Below the pieces are notes generated by a model. That model was given only the letters and a program-made list of their open reading frames with translations, was not told where the DNA came from and ran no database searches. 64,000 bases of DNA, taken from Erigeron canadensis. Taxonomy: Eukaryota > Streptophyta > Magnoliopsida > Asterales > Asteraceae. The stretch covers positions 33,799,516 through 33,863,515 of the forward strand of contig NC_057766.1 of assembly GCF_010389155.1 (NCBI RefSeq). The letters run 5' to 3'. Below, one piece after another: positions 1 to 11,754 of this stretch; the first letter of the stretch is position 1, and each line of letters starts with the position of its first letter. Made by a program: the position numbers and the translations under genes.

Positions 1-2287
1 GTATTTCATGAAGCTAACTTAAAGTTCAATAGGCTAATTATACTAGTGCTCGATCATCAGATAATAAACATTGTATGTCTTTCTCATTTTTAATTGTGTT
101 CTCTGCTCAAATTTGATTCTTTACGTGTATATTTGAGGGGTTTTTTTTTCCCCCGAGTTATATATGCAACCTTTTAACATCTAGCTAGGCCAAAATCAAG
201 CTCTATGAGGTCTATATTGATTAACGGCGTCCTTTATGAAATTCATGTTGCATCTTTATCACACATAATCACATGTATCAATTTACAAGGATTTGCCAAA
301 ACATAACATAATCTCATTCATAACAGAACAAGAGGGAAAAAGCACCATTAATTAAGGACAAATGTTTCTATGATGATCCTCAATTGAGTAAGCACTACGC
401 AATTACGCATAATGAATATCCTTAAGCTTATTCTTTTACTAATACATGAATATGACCTAATTGTTGATTCACACCAATCGGCAAATGATGCAACTACATA
501 TGTACCCATCAAAAACTTTTTGCCCTTTAATCCACTTGCACATTGCAAATACATGATATACCGATGATGCATGCTATGAGCTGTGAGGATCGTCCTGTAT
601 AGATATTGCACGCTAGCTAGTTTTGTTGTAAATCATGGTGCTCGTTAAGTTTAACTTGGAGGATGGCAACTAGACAAGAATTGAACATACGAATGAAAAA
701 CGTTACTCGTATCTCTTAGTAAGTTAGTATCACTTGGTACCGAGTTAAGCCATCAACAGGCATTACGTACACTATGTTTGTGCCCATGTTTGATCAACAA
801 CTAGGCAATTTGGATATATTTCCCTGCATTATTTAGCATTATATATATAAACCAAGTAAAACTATGTTTACTTCTAAATATAAACAACATAAAGAAGTTA
901 GATGTAGAATACTAGAATGTAAGGTTATCCTGAGTGGAATTGCTAGGAGTTGGGCTACTAGCATCACGTTGCGCCATGTGGCATCCTGATTATTGGGGGT
1001 TGCCTGCGAAAAAAAAGAGGAATAGAATTGACTGGAAAGTGGGTAGCTTTTGAGTCATGTGACAATTAAGTTTCTTTCTTTTTACTAAAAAACAAAATTA
1101 TGTGTACCAAATATGACTTTTGTGAGATTAAAGTGAATTAGTCAACACAATCTTGACACCCCATATGAATCGCTTGCTATGCATATCACCTGTTGGGGGT
1201 GGTTTAGCAGGCGACCTACCGGCGAAATTTGCGTTTATCGCCCATCCTACCTCCCCGTTCCGTTTAGCCTAATATAATTGTCGTTGCTTCGTGCACTTAA
1301 TTATGTAAATGGGTCCTTAATTTATAGTTAATATGATTGAGTTCTTTTTATAACAATAAAAATCCATATAAACATGTGTTCGAGTTCATTTTTATAATAT
1401 AGATTGTCTTTTATTACAAACATGTCAATAAAATAATCACTAATTAACGAATCACTTTTTAACATAGTTTACATAGTCAAGTTTCAAAGTAATGAAAAAG
1501 ATGATATATAAAGGCATATGAGATGATGTGACAAGTAAACCATTAAAATTGGTGCGGGTCTTTCTCATTTCATGATCCCAGACTCTTTGAATTTTTTTAT
1601 TTATACAAGTGACGACTTATATATCACTACTGTTAGTAGATACGAGTATAATTTTATAGAGAATTATAATTATGATAGACGGATATAAATATGAAATATA
1701 AATTGTGAAGCGTATACTTTTTTGGAAAATATTAAATAAAGCCATTAGGCTTCACTTAAGGTCCATAAAAAGATTGTACGTTTCCATATGTAAATGTACA
1801 ACTATTTAATGCAGCTTAACGAAAACCCTTATGATTTCGTTTAGCAAAACCCTTACTTTTTCAGTGGTCAACAAATTTCAGATTATGAAATCCAAAACTC
1901 TATTGGTGTTGACCCATAGTAAATAGCTCAGATCTGGTCAGATCCCCAACCGCAATTGTCAAGTTGCGCTATTTCAAGAAAAACTCATAATCTTAAGAGG
2001 GATCTGAACCCTCTCATTAGTCTAATATTTAGGAAAGTTTTATATTTAAATTCTAAAAGCATAGATATTATTATGATACCTTTTATCAAGAAATAGACGT
2101 AAGTTTAGTGAATTGCTAAAAACTTTTACAAACAATTAGATTTACACAATTACTTTTCAAAAAATATATATATATAAATTAAAAGTAGACAGTTATATAT
2201 GTTTGAGTCTTTGATAACCCAAAACCGTCGATCGGCTAACTATTATTACTTCTAGCTGTATATACTAGTGATCATTTAAAAAAAGGA
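1..2287. other. Intergenic, no gene seen
   Basis: AT-rich sequence without a supportable coding region. The part at about 1735-1860 (blocks such as GATTTCGTTTAGCAAAACCC) recurs in diverged form at 57690-57830, and a related sequence in opposite sense lies near 60730-60870, so it is probably a dispersed repeat. The open frames here are short and have no coding character. Confidence 0.6.
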
Positions 2288-2817
2288 GAAAATCATGACA
2301 ATGACCAAATTTTTTTGCGATTGTACCAAAATAACCAAGCTTTTACGAATTATCCCAAAATAGTCATATAAATCACAATAACTTGACAAAATCGAATAAA
2401 GAACCTTAAAATCGTTACGAGATCTTCAAAATCGCTACGAGATTTTGCAAAATCGCAATATGTTGACTTTGACTACTTTCTTTTTTTTTTGGCAAAATCG
2501 CAATGTGTTTTGTTTCGATTATTTAGATTTTATATATTTTTTAAACATACTAATTTATTACATAGTCCATGAATACAAAGCTTCAAATACTATTAAACAT
2601 ACTAGAAAGGAGAAGGGTGTTAAGTCAATTTTGATTTCCCTTCTGATTTTGATTTTGATGAAAATCCATACTATCTCGATGGAGGAAAAGATGTTTGTGA
2701 TAACATGGTTGCACCACAATTCAACCTTGTATGATCATGTTCTTTACAACGACTCCATGTTGTTGTCTTCCTCTCTTCACCCAAAGACGGTGTATGATTG
2801 TGGTTTTACAGCAAAAC

Positions 2818-5508
2818 TGTAACATCCCGAACTTTTAATTAACGGTTGACTTGAGTTGTTAAGTCAACACAACGTGTCCGTTAAGTCTCTAAGAGATTTA
2901 ATGTTTATGTGTGATTAATGTGCATTATGTGTAAGGTTTTAAAGCCTTAATGATTCATGTGTTAATGTGTTTATGATGATTAATTGTGATTAAAGTGTTA
3001 GTAGGTATTCCCGTTAGGTTGTTTAAGCCTTAGATGTAAAGATGTGAAGTGAAGGGGCTTGAATGTAAGTTTAGAAAAGTGTCTACAGTAGGTTTAGGGG
3101 TAATTAGACCCTAATCCCTGTCATTATTCAGTTCCAAAAACACATCCTTCAAGCCCTAGGTTGTCCCTCCTCTCCTTGATCAATTCTTGTGCGACTTCAT
3201 GCGTTTTCGGGTGTGTTGATCAAGCCTTTTGCATCCTTTTTATAATCTACAGGTAAAATAGGTAATATTCTCCTTGAAATTTGATCTTATGAGTCATAGA
3301 TGAGTATTCAATCCAGGCCATGGGGTTTGGGTTGGTTTAATTGCAATCCGTTAATTAATTTCGAGTCATTCGGGTAATTAATCGGTTGTATAATGATGGT
3401 AAATGATTCAAGGATTAATTGGTGTTTTCAATGAGTGATTTTAGTCTTATTTTAAGTGTATTTGATGTTCATAAGACCTGGAGATGTGTTAAAGTCGTTT
3501 GAGATGTGTTTGGTTAGGTTTTGGGGTTGTTTTTCACGACTGGTCGTCGTAACTCCCGTTACGGTTGTGTAACTCCCGTTACCTAGGTAACTGCGATAAC
3601 ACCTCCACTGTAATTCCCGTTACAAATTTTCGTAACTCCCGTTATGCCTGTAACTCCCGTTAAAGTTTTCGTAACTCCCGTTAGGGACTGATTTTGTTAA
3701 CATTTTTAAACGATCATGACTTTTGAACCGTAACTCCGTTTTTGACAAATAAGATATCCACGGAATCGTGGGAAAGTCTACTTTCTAATGGTAATGCTTT
3801 TTAAAGTTAAGGATGATGTCAAGTTTACAAAAAGGTTAATTTAGTGAGTGATTTCCATGATCTGTCGAGTTATGTAAGTTCTAAAGCATTAATCGAACCT
3901 CCAATGCATCAAGTCTTGTCGTGGGTCATGTTTATAGGTATCGAGACCTGAGTTATGACCATAAGTAAGTGGGTATTTTATTAGCTCATAATGTCGTTTA
4001 ATGATTATAGGTAGTCGGAATACTTGCAAAGCTCGGTAACTTAAGTTATCATTTCTTGTGCACTCTATTGAGGTAAGATACACTACTTTGACACGCTGAG
4101 GGTTCAACAAAAACATAGTTTTCATATAATAACATCCCAAATGGTATCTTGTTTGCTTATGGGTATTCGGGATTATACGGGAGGTGATATGGGCTATGTA
4201 GATGCATATAAAAGCCTGAAATGCTACCCCAATGATACGTATTGCTATGAGATGTTATGTATGCTTAATAGATGATATGATATGAAATGATGTACGATCT
4301 AAGATGATAAATGTTATGCAATGTTGTAATGATATACGATATGCAATGATATATGATGATGTACGTGATGTAACAATGTATGCGATGTGATGATATGAAA
4401 TGAAATGCTATGAAATGTGATGTATGATGATGATATGTGAAATGTGCATGATTACATGGCTTGTTCATCTAGTTCACTAGACTTATTAAGTTGCCATGAC
4501 ACGTGCACGTTTAAGGGCCCAAACGTAAAAGATGATATGTGATGATGTTTAGGTAACGTGGACACCTAAACTATATGTGATGAAAACCGAGCTCGTATAT
4601 GATATGAAAGTGTTAAGCTTAACCCGTACTTGCCCTTGCCCGGTGAGTGCGTATATGGTTGCTTGGGTGGCTCCTTGCAACGTAATTACGTGGTTTGAGT
4701 ATCTCCGGGTGGAGTGATTACCCACCAATGTCTTTGAACATACGGACTACTCCTGGATTGGCTTGTCATTCCTTAACGACACTGATGGACCGCTGAAAAG
4801 CTTATCCATCCAGTCGGGTGTGAGGTTCCCTGTTAGGTCTTATGACCACCTACACACAAACTTACACCTTATATGTGATGAGTAACTTATGTCACGCCTA
4901 ATGTAAGTGACTTATGTCACACTATACGATGATGCTTATATGTTATATGTAAAGTAAAAGATGATTAGGCACAGTTAGGTGATTCAACCTATGATGATGA
5001 TGTTTGATGCGGTGATATGTTATGGATGATGTGATGCATTGATGTGATATGTGCCTTGACGATGTAATTATGACTTTTATATAATGTTTTAAATGGACAA
5101 ACGTTTTATAACTTATGTGTTATCTTACTTAGCTAACACTTGCTCTTTTAAAATGTGTTGTTCCCTCAGGTCCAACATTAGTGGGCAGGTAGATGTGAGA
5201 AGACGTGAGGCATGGGTAGATGATCTTGAAGCTGGCTATAGTTTACCTATAGTGGCTGCTCGCTTTAGACATTTTCTTTATGTTTAGATAAAAATGACTT
5301 GTATTGATAATGTAGTCGGTTGTTTAATGTTGGGCAACCGATAGGTTTCCATTTGAACTTATTTTAATGATATGGCTAGTAACACTATTTAATGAATAAA
5401 CCAAACAGATTTTGTTGGTTTGGACTTTTAAAGTTTCCTTCCGCTTTCTTTTGACGCCGTTAGGCGAAAGTTTTTGGAAATCCATGTTTTTAAATGACGA
5501 GTGTTACA
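2818..5508. mobile_element. Solo LTR, 2691 bp, TSD AAAAC
   Basis: The segment begins TGTAACATCCCG and ends GTGTTACA, the classic TG...CA boundaries seen on many plant Ty3/gypsy LTRs. It is flanked by the perfect 5-bp repeat AAAAC (2813-2817 and 5509-5513). No gag-pol coding sequence is present, so this is a solo LTR left by recombination. Inside are six units around GTAACTCCCGTTA (3545-3685) and an ATG/ATGATATG-rich low-complexity stretch (4250-4470). It sits inside the fold-back element close to its right arm and is therefore the younger insertion. The assignment to Ty3/gypsy is by terminal sequence only. Confidence 0.82.
3545..3690. repeat. GTAACTCCCGTTA minisatellite inside the LTR
   Basis: At least six near-identical copies of GTAACTCCCGTTA (one as GTAATTCCCGTTA) are spaced 15-45 bp apart within about 145 bp. 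The unit is itself a partial palindrome (GTAAC...GTTAC). Irregular spacing argues against simple slippage alone. Confidence 0.8.
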
Positions 5509-5745
5509 AAAACACATTGCGATTTTGCACCCAAAAAAAAGTCAAAGTCAACATATTGTGATTTTACAAAATCTCGTAGCGATTTTGAAGATCTCGTAGC
5601 GTTTTGGAGATCTCGTAGCGATTTTAAGGTTCTTTATGCGGTTTTGTCCAGTTATTGCGATTTATATGACTATTTTGTGATAATTAGAAAAAACTTGGTT
5701 TTTTTGGTACAATCACAATAAAATTTGACTAGTGTCGCAATTTTC

Positions 5746-7418
5746 TGTTAATAAAATTATATCCTTATATTAATAGGAGTGAAATCATGAACAGTACACA
5801 TGATAAATACCTGCCTGCTAACAGCAAAAGATATAGCCATTCCAAATCCACCCAACAACAACCGTTGCTTCGACCGGAGGTAGTTTACTAACTCTTTTAG
5901 GTAGAAGCACCTATTTGCCTACGTGGCGAATTACTATTCGTCCGCCGCACATATAATAAATCACTAATCGGATTTTGCCACATCGCACTTCGTTTTGGTT
6001 TTTAAACACGGGTTACTTAGTGGTTTTCCTCCTAGTTTTCCCTTTGAGTTTACAACTAATATATTGCAACTTTTTCGGCGTCATATCTGAATCATTATGT
6101 ACCACTATTTAGTTTTTCTCACACTTTTTTTCTTAGATGTTTTTAATTAAAATATTGAAAACTTTCATCAATTTTTTTTTTCATTTTTGATTTTTGGTTT
6201 ATTGCACCTATAAAATATATGTATTCGTTAGTATAAATTTTTAGAATCATTTGTAGTATTGATTTTAAATAAATATGTATTTCATATGTTAAATTTTTAA
6301 GTAACATATATAATGACACATCATTAATAATAAATGTAATCACAATAATTGAAACCCCGTAATGCGCATAAGTAAATCTAACGTGGTTTTGACCTTAAAT
6401 AAATATATATTTTAAATAAACTTATCAATGACGTAATCATTTTTAATTAGACGGTTTACAAATGTTTCAACAAAATTGTACTGGTTATTTATTTATTAAA
6501 GTTTTAATGTTTTTGAAAAATCATCAAATATGTGGATATATACTTTTTAAATCCAAATAACATGGTAAAATACTAAAATTTTAATATGACGGATTTGAAG
6601 ATCCCGGAAAAACGCATGAGCATCCGGTATCCAGTTGGCCTATGGCCTAATGCCATTGAAGTACTCAAACAAACAAGACTTTTACTCGTATTTCATTTTA
6701 TGTTTTATCACTTGTAATTATTATTCTATTCATTTGGTTTAAACTGTACGGTATTTTGATTACTCCGTAGCGTAAATTATAAATCATATTGTTCTAACAT
6801 TATGTTGTAGCTGTCTTGCGTACTATTTATCTTTTTTAATAACTATAAGTATTTTTATTTTGTTGTTATGAGTTTATGTAATCCATTACGCACACATTTA
6901 ATCGTACCAAATTTATTTGTATATGCAGTTTGAAATTTGAATCGAATTATATATTCTCAACCACTTTTCTATTTAAATTGATAGTCCCAACTACTAAAGA
7001 ACAACTAATAAATAAACGCTACAACTTTCCAGAAAAACTTGAAAAGGTAATTTTGTTTTTGCAACAGTCGTATTTTGTATAAGCATGCTAAATATCTTTA
7101 AATGAGTCTCAAAATTTGTATCATTCTTTCCCTAATCCCAATATTTGGTTTAATATGAGTATAATTCTTGTACTCGTATACCTTATATTTGATAATGAAC
7201 AGTTTAAGTAGATTTATCATATTCATATGGTTTATATATAATTTGTTCTGTTAAAAGGAAACGATACTAATGCTCATCTCAAGAGTCTCGTTATTTCTTC
7301 GTCGCCTAAGCAAAACGTCTCATCAGTTGTGTATGTCAGTTAACCGGCAAGGAAGAGACGAGCATAGTGGTCCCCATCGGTTACGATGAGAGATAGCATG
7401 GTGTATGTGTATAAATAA
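5746..7418. other. Intergenic, no gene seen
   Basis: Very AT-rich DNA with no coding sequence that I can support. A short CG-richer patch at about 5865-5960 has no recognised feature. Confidence 0.55.
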
Positions 7419-7442
7419 CAAGGTTGGAGAACTCGTGACTCA

Positions 7443-7468
7443 AACTCGACTCGACTCGACTCGACGAG
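7443..7468. repeat. ACTCG microsatellite
   Basis: A run of ACTCG pentamers (about five units) within a block reading AACTCGTGACTCAAACTCG. A similar block recurs at 7895-7920 at the start of the small MITE, which suggests the two places are related repeats. Confidence 0.7.
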
Positions 7469-7569
7469 TGGAAAGTGAGAAGTTTTTTTGGAGAATCAGA
7501 TTCAACTCGGGGAAAACTCGGATTGAAATTTTATATACAAACATAGTTATTTTTGAAATTATATGTAAT

Positions 7570-7740
7570 ATAACCAACTCTTCGTAGTTGGTCACCAGCT
7601 GCCACTTTCTATGAGCAACCTGGGTTCGAATCTTGCCAGAGGCAGAATTGAATTTAAGTGATTGAATTACCTTGACACTATCCATGCTGGGGTTATGTGA
7701 GTACCAATTCGGTACATGGGATCAAACGGTTCCTATCAAT
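7570..7740 (+). repeat. tRNA-derived SINE-like sequence
   Basis: An A-box-like TAGTTGGTCACCAG (about 7585) is followed at normal tRNA spacing by a strong B box, GGGTTCGAATCTT (7622-7634). This is the internal RNA polymerase III promoter layout. The rest does not fold into a complete tRNA and no CCA-adjacent acceptor stem is visible. Outer ends are approximate; no target duplication was found. Confidence 0.5.
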
Positions 7741-7884
7741 CTACCGGTTTTTTTTAAAAAATTAAAAATATATTCCAAACTTACAATTTCAACATAATTG
7801 TTTAAAAACATTAACATAATAATTAAAATTTGAAATTAAACGCTAGATTAGTTGATAAATTCACGTTTTATCATCATTTTGTCC

Positions 7885-7987
7885 TTATCAAGGTTAGAAC
7901 TCGTGACTCGGACTCGGCGAGGTGGGAGTACTTAAGAATTTATTTTGAGTACTTAGTCGATTCAGAGGAGTTTTACAACCTTGATAA
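7885..7987. mobile_element. 103-bp MITE with perfect 11-bp ends
   Basis: The element starts TTATCAAGGTT and ends with its exact reverse complement AACCTTGATAA. The interior shares the ACTCGTGACTCGGACTCG block with the sequence at 7430-7450. It is too short to code for anything. The superfamily is not clear because the target duplication cannot be separated from the ends. Confidence 0.6.
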
Positions 7988-8811
7988 ATAATACGTAAAT
8001 GTTTTTTAAAAAACAACTGAGAAATTTTTAAGGCATTATTTATAAAAGTGTGTTAGTATAAATATTCATACGTGATGCTGACGTAGTAAAACTAACGAGA
8101 TTGGGATTTGGGAGTAATCCAAGACATGAGGTTTGTTTGGTTAGTTGGTACGGGTGCAAGAATGAATGAACGAGTTTAGCTCCCGAATAAAATGTGAGTA
8201 GTTTACAAATTAAATTCAAACACAAATGTAAATATAAATTTTCTTTAAATACATTAAGAAAAGATATGATCGGGTTTAGATATATATATGTTTGTTTTCT
8301 CGTAGATGGGTCGAAGTGTTATTTTTATTTCGATTATATATTTCAGAAGCTTTATCTAATAATTTATAAGATTGTAATAAGATTCATAGTTTCATACTTA
8401 AAACATGTTTGTAAAAAGTCTAAAATGATAATTAGCACCTCACTTCAGAAGTTCAGAGTGTTAAATTTACCACCTAGCAAAAAATCATGTATACAGATTT
8501 AACAAAAGTCGTGAATGAACATTAAATTAAATCAGTCCCATTTATTTGATGCTAAATTATTCCTTACATATACATGTGTGTTACATCTACGTACAATTGA
8601 TATCCAAAACTTTTTGATTCATGTATGTATATACATTTACATTCACAATCTCCCATCATACTAAAACAGGATATAATTAAACATATATATATATATACTC
8701 GGAATCGAATGATCTAGAAAAATATAAACATATATTTTTTTTTTCTTTTTGATTGGAATCAAATCAAAGATGATAATAACACATTAAATTAAGAGGGGAA
8801 TTAATTAATGA
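7988..8811. other. Intergenic, downstream of the DUF1645 gene
   Basis: AT-rich, with a short (TA)n run near 8683-8695. It presumably includes the 3' UTR of the minus-strand gene that ends at 8812. No other gene is seen. Confidence 0.5.
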
Positions 8812-9522
8812 CTAAAAAAATCTACCAATTAAGCCTTGCCTATATGGTAAATACGATTTTCTTTTACCATCTTGACGTTTAGCTCTCTGTTGCACATAAA
8901 ACAATTCATGTATCGACTTTGGCTTCGTTTTTCCTCCTGAATACACGGCGACTTCTCCGGAATTCCCTTTCTCCTTGCGCAAATCAACTTTATCATTATT
9001 ATTATCCGTAAATAAAATCATTGGAGGTTCTTTGCCTTCACTATTACTCCGCATAAGTAGGAGGTCCTTTATTCTCCAACGTTTCGACCCCGATCCCGTT
9101 GAACTACTTTTTTTACATTTACTTAATGGTGATCCAGCTCCATTTTGATCAGTTTTATTGTTTCTCCATACACAGAACATTCCAGAACCTTCTTCTTCGG
9201 ATTCCGATTCTGATGAGGAAGCGTATTCTTCTTTTTCAAGTTCGCGATCGCGATCACGTTCTGAAATAAATAAATTTTGTAACGAATCGATATTTGGACC
9301 ATCACATACTACTATATGTTCTTTTTCCGTCAACAGATCACGGTTGAAAAAAGGGAAAACTTGTGTTTTGTGATCACAAACGATGTCGGTTGGTGAGAAT
9401 TCAAACTCTTGTTCTAAATTCTCTTGTTGACACTGAATGCTGACTCTAGCGGCCGTTTCGGCGGTGTTGGAAGAATAACAACTGAAGCTAGGGCAGAACC
9501 CTAGCTCCTTGTGTTCTTCCAT
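8812..9522 (-). CDS. DUF1645 family protein
   Basis: A single-exon gene for 236 residues. It has the hallmarks of the plant DUF1645 family: an N-terminal FCPSFSCYSS segment, an EFEFSP block near residue 40, an acidic serine-rich stretch (SSSESESEEE) near 105-112, and then the core SPLSKCKKSSSTGSGSKRWR followed by IKDLLLMRSNSEGK at about 130-165. The C-terminus is basic and ends YLPYRQGLIGRFF. The ATG at 9520-9522 is the first one, and a TATA-like CTATAAA lies about 110 bp upstream on the same strand. DUF1645 members are small soluble proteins, often stress or hormone responsive; no biochemical activity is known to me. The gene looks intact. A Harbinger transposon begins about 0.6 kb upstream of its start codon. 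Confidence 0.88.
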   Translation of the reverse strand: MEEHKELGFCPSFSCYSSNTAETAARVSIQCQQENLEQEFEFSPTDIVCDHKTQVFPFFNRDLLTEKEHIVVCDGPNIDSLQNLFISERDRDRELEKEEYASSSESESEEEGSGMFCVWRNNKTDQNGAGSPLSKCKKSSSTGSGSKRWRIKDLLLMRSNSEGKEPPMILFTDNNNDKVDLRKEKGNSGEVAVYSGGKTKPKSIHELFYVQQRAKRQDGKRKSYLPYRQGLIGRFF

Positions 9523-9632
9523 TATATAAATAAATTTAGAAACGAAAATAAATTAGAGAAAATGATAATAATATTTGGAAGTGAAAGGAGAAGTGAAATA
9601 AAATTTGAGAGAGAGTTTGGTACAGAGGGGAG

Positions 9633-9640
9633 ATTTATAG
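9633..9640 (-). promoter_or_regulatory. Probable TATA box of the DUF1645 gene
   Basis: Read on the minus strand the sequence is CCCCTATAAATCTCC, a good plant TATA box about 110 bp before the ATG. A purine/pyrimidine-rich leader (CTCTCTC on the minus strand) follows, which is typical of plant 5' UTRs. Confidence 0.6.
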
Positions 9641-9719
9641 GGGAGGAGAAGGAGAACGTGACAGGGGGGTGCATATGGGCCGTGGTGTTACATTTAAATT
9701 TACACTAGAAAACAAATTC

Positions 9720-10135
9720 TTATATCGCGCTTTCCACGCCTTAAAATAGTAAAAACATTTGATCGAATAGAATATTATGAGTAAAGTATAACTAGTAGTG
9801 TAAAACAATTGAGAGAGTTTGTTGACATGTTAATTTCATGTTCATATTTTATATATTTGTCATTGATCAATTTGTTAATTAATTGTACAATTATTTTGTC
9901 ATCGATATTGTTTTATTATTATAAAGAAAAAATATCAATTGTAAATCTCATCTCATAAAATAATATACGTCGTGCGCTTATCATTTCGTTTATCTATAGA
10001 TTTATTATATTTGATATCTAATAATTTGTATTTAATTAAGAATACGAGTATGTGACACTTCACTAACTTTTAAGAAAAGTCAAAATAACAAAATGGAACA
10101 ATGCATCAAAGTTTTCAATTTTGTTTTCGTCGTCG
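9720..10135. other. Upstream region between the DUF1645 promoter and the Harbinger element
   Basis: AT-rich non-coding DNA. It would hold the upstream regulatory sequence of the minus-strand DUF1645 gene; I recognise no specific element. Confidence 0.5.
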
Positions 10136-10289
10136 TTAGGAGGTGGGAGTGGATGTGGGGTGGTGATCGGTGAACCCCGGCCCCGCATGGGAACACCGCC
10201 GCCAAGGGGTCGGGGTGGGGAACATATGGCCGAAAACGGGGAAGGGAGCCCAAGGAGAGAGAATCGGACGTGGGGCCCGCGTGCAGGAA

Positions 10290-10398
10290 ATGGACCAATG
10301 GTGGCTGGACACGTGGCGAGGGGAGCGGGGGTAGTAGCTAGCCGTTGCTTCTTTTCTCTTTTTTTTTGTCTTTTACCTCTTTCTCTATATATATATAC
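10290..10398 (+). promoter_or_regulatory. Transposase promoter: CCAAT, G-box, TATA
   Basis: Ahead of the transposase the element carries GACCAATGG (about 10293), a perfect G-box CACGTG (10310-10315) and a TATA run CTATATATATATAC (10385-10398), about 110 bp before the ATG. The stretch 10140-10335 is strikingly GC-rich compared with the flanks, so the element appears to bring its own promoter. Confidence 0.55.
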
Positions 10399-10509
10399 TC
10401 TTTTCTTCCCAAAACAACATACAATTACTATCATTTTCACTACATTTTTATAAAATTCAAACACCCCAACCTTTTCATCACTAATTTCTTACACCCAACA
10501 CCAAAAAAT

Positions 10510-11754
10510 ATGGCTTCCGGTCTTTTGGATAATTCGAGCGACTCTCCCGACGAATCAAACGATAGCTCTATGGAATTCTTTGTTAACGCGTTACACTTTC
10601 TTGAAGATACGGCAACTTCTAGTGCTCCTCAAACTCGACGGTATACGGACCGGCGTCGGGAAATTGGTCTTTTCACTCTTTTGAACGATTGGTTCGTTCA
10701 ACAACCAAAATACGAAGATGATTACTTTCGAAAGAAGTTTCGAATGGACAAGACCATGTTTTTAGATATCGTGCACGACATTGAAGCAAACTTCCCGTAT
10801 TTCCAAGAACGTTACGATGCAAGAAAAAGAAAAAGTTTTACGGCGATACAGAAATGCACATCCGCCGTTAGGCAACTCGCGACGGGTAACGCACCAGACG
10901 AGTATGACGAGTACTTGTGCATGGCAGCCAGAACCGTACGTGAGACCCTTGATTATTTTTGTGGCGCCATCATTCGGTTGTATAGCCGAGAGTACCTACG
11001 CAGGCCGACGTCACACGACGTTGCACTCATCTTCGAGGCCCACGAGCTTCGACATCATATGTCTGGGATGCTTGGTAGCATCGATTGCACACATGTCGAG
11101 TGGTCGGCATGTCCTAGACATTTGAGAGGGCAATACACGAGGGGTGACCACAACGGTCCAACTATTATGCTTGAAATCACCGCGTCACAAGATTTGTGGA
11201 TTTGGCATGCTTTTTTCGGTGTCCCGGGATCAAACAACGACATCAACGTGTTGAACCAATCCGATTTGTATGTCACAGCGCGTAACGGAACGGCTCCGGA
11301 TTCTTCATTCCGCGTGAATGGCCGAGATTATAAACGTGGCTACTATCTTAGTGATGGGATCTACAACAAGTGGTCAACACTTGTTAAAGCATACCCGTAT
11401 CCAACCGACCCTAAGGAAAAAAGATTCAAGAAATTGCAAGAGGCGGCCAGAAAAGATGTCGAGCGAGCTTTTGGTGTCCTCAAAGGTAAATGGAAAATTC
11501 TTCAACGACCTCTTCGACCTCAAACGAAAGACAAAATTGGAAAGTATGTTCATACATGTATTATCTTACACAACATGATCATTAAGAGGGACGGGAGGGC
11601 AATCTCACCGGTCCATATAATGGACCCGCCAGTGCAACCGGTGTTCGATGAAAGTGTGTATGTGGAGTTGATAGACGAAGAAGTTCACCATCGCCTTCGA
11701 TATGATCTTACGGAGCACGTATGGGCTCAAGATTTGGCGTATCTCGATGATTAG
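10510..11754 (+). CDS. PIF/Harbinger DDE transposase (ALP1-like)
   Basis: An intact gene of 414 residues from the ATG at 10510. Upstream in-frame sequence exists but is the TATA region and leader, so the [10 protein letters not shown] start is preferred. The N-terminus is acidic and serine-rich. Residues about 60-150 match the N-terminal part of plant Harbinger transposases (a [19 protein letters not shown] block, then [11 protein letters not shown]). The DDE_Tnp_4 core shows the catalytic triad: D192 in GSIDCTH, D244 in GSNNDINVL and E318 in [13 protein letters not shown]. The motifs WHAFFGVPG and LHNMIIKR are also typical. The protein would cut and re-insert the element at TTA/TAA sites in the nucleus. 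Domesticated relatives (ALP1, HDP1) have lost catalytic residues; this copy keeps them, so it is probably a recent, possibly active transposon gene. Confidence 0.9.
   Translation: MASGLLDNSSDSPDESNDSSMEFFVNALHFLEDTATSSAPQTRRYTDRRREIGLFTLLNDWFVQQPKYEDDYFRKKFRMDKTMFLDIVHDIEANFPYFQERYDARKRKSFTAIQKCTSAVRQLATGNAPDEYDEYLCMAARTVRETLDYFCGAIIRLYSREYLRRPTSHDVALIFEAHELRHHMSGMLGSIDCTHVEWSACPRHLRGQYTRGDHNGPTIMLEITASQDLWIWHAFFGVPGSNNDINVLNQSDLYVTARNGTAPDSSFRVNGRDYKRGYYLSDGIYNKWSTLVKAYPYPTDPKEKRFKKLQEAARKDVERAFGVLKGKWKILQRPLRPQTKDKIGKYVHTCIILHNMIIKRDGRAISPVHIMDPPVQPVFDESVYVELIDEEVHHRLRYDLTEHVWAQDLAYLDD

Larger units (their letters stand above)
2288..5745. mobile_element. Fold-back/long-TIR DNA element, split by a solo LTR
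   Basis: The left arm (about 2288-2510) and right arm (about 5514-5745) are inverted copies of each other over roughly 220 bp. Both contain the blocks GATTGTACCAAAA, AATAGTCATATAAATC, AAAGAACCTTAAAATCG and several units of the type AAAATCGCTACGAGAT. Between the left arm and the LTR insertion lies about 300 bp of unrecognised filler. Removing the LTR (2818-5508) leaves an element of about 760 bp with no transposase, so it is non-autonomous. The arm structure, long and internally repetitive, fits Mutator-like or fold-back elements. No clear target duplication was found at the outer ends. The element at 19862-20438 uses the same motif. Confidence 0.75.

Noticed and set aside
2445..2822. 125-residue open frame at the left
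   Set aside because: It runs through the fold-back arm and filler into the LTR start; low-complexity composition and no domain.
4265..4468. Open frame rich in H, Y and I on the minus strand
   Set aside because: Artefact of an ATGATATG-type low-complexity tract inside the solo LTR.
10063..10464. Proline- and arginine-rich open frames in the GC-rich 5' part of the Harbinger element
   Set aside because: They overlap the promoter of the transposase on both strands and have no family match; base composition explains the long frames.
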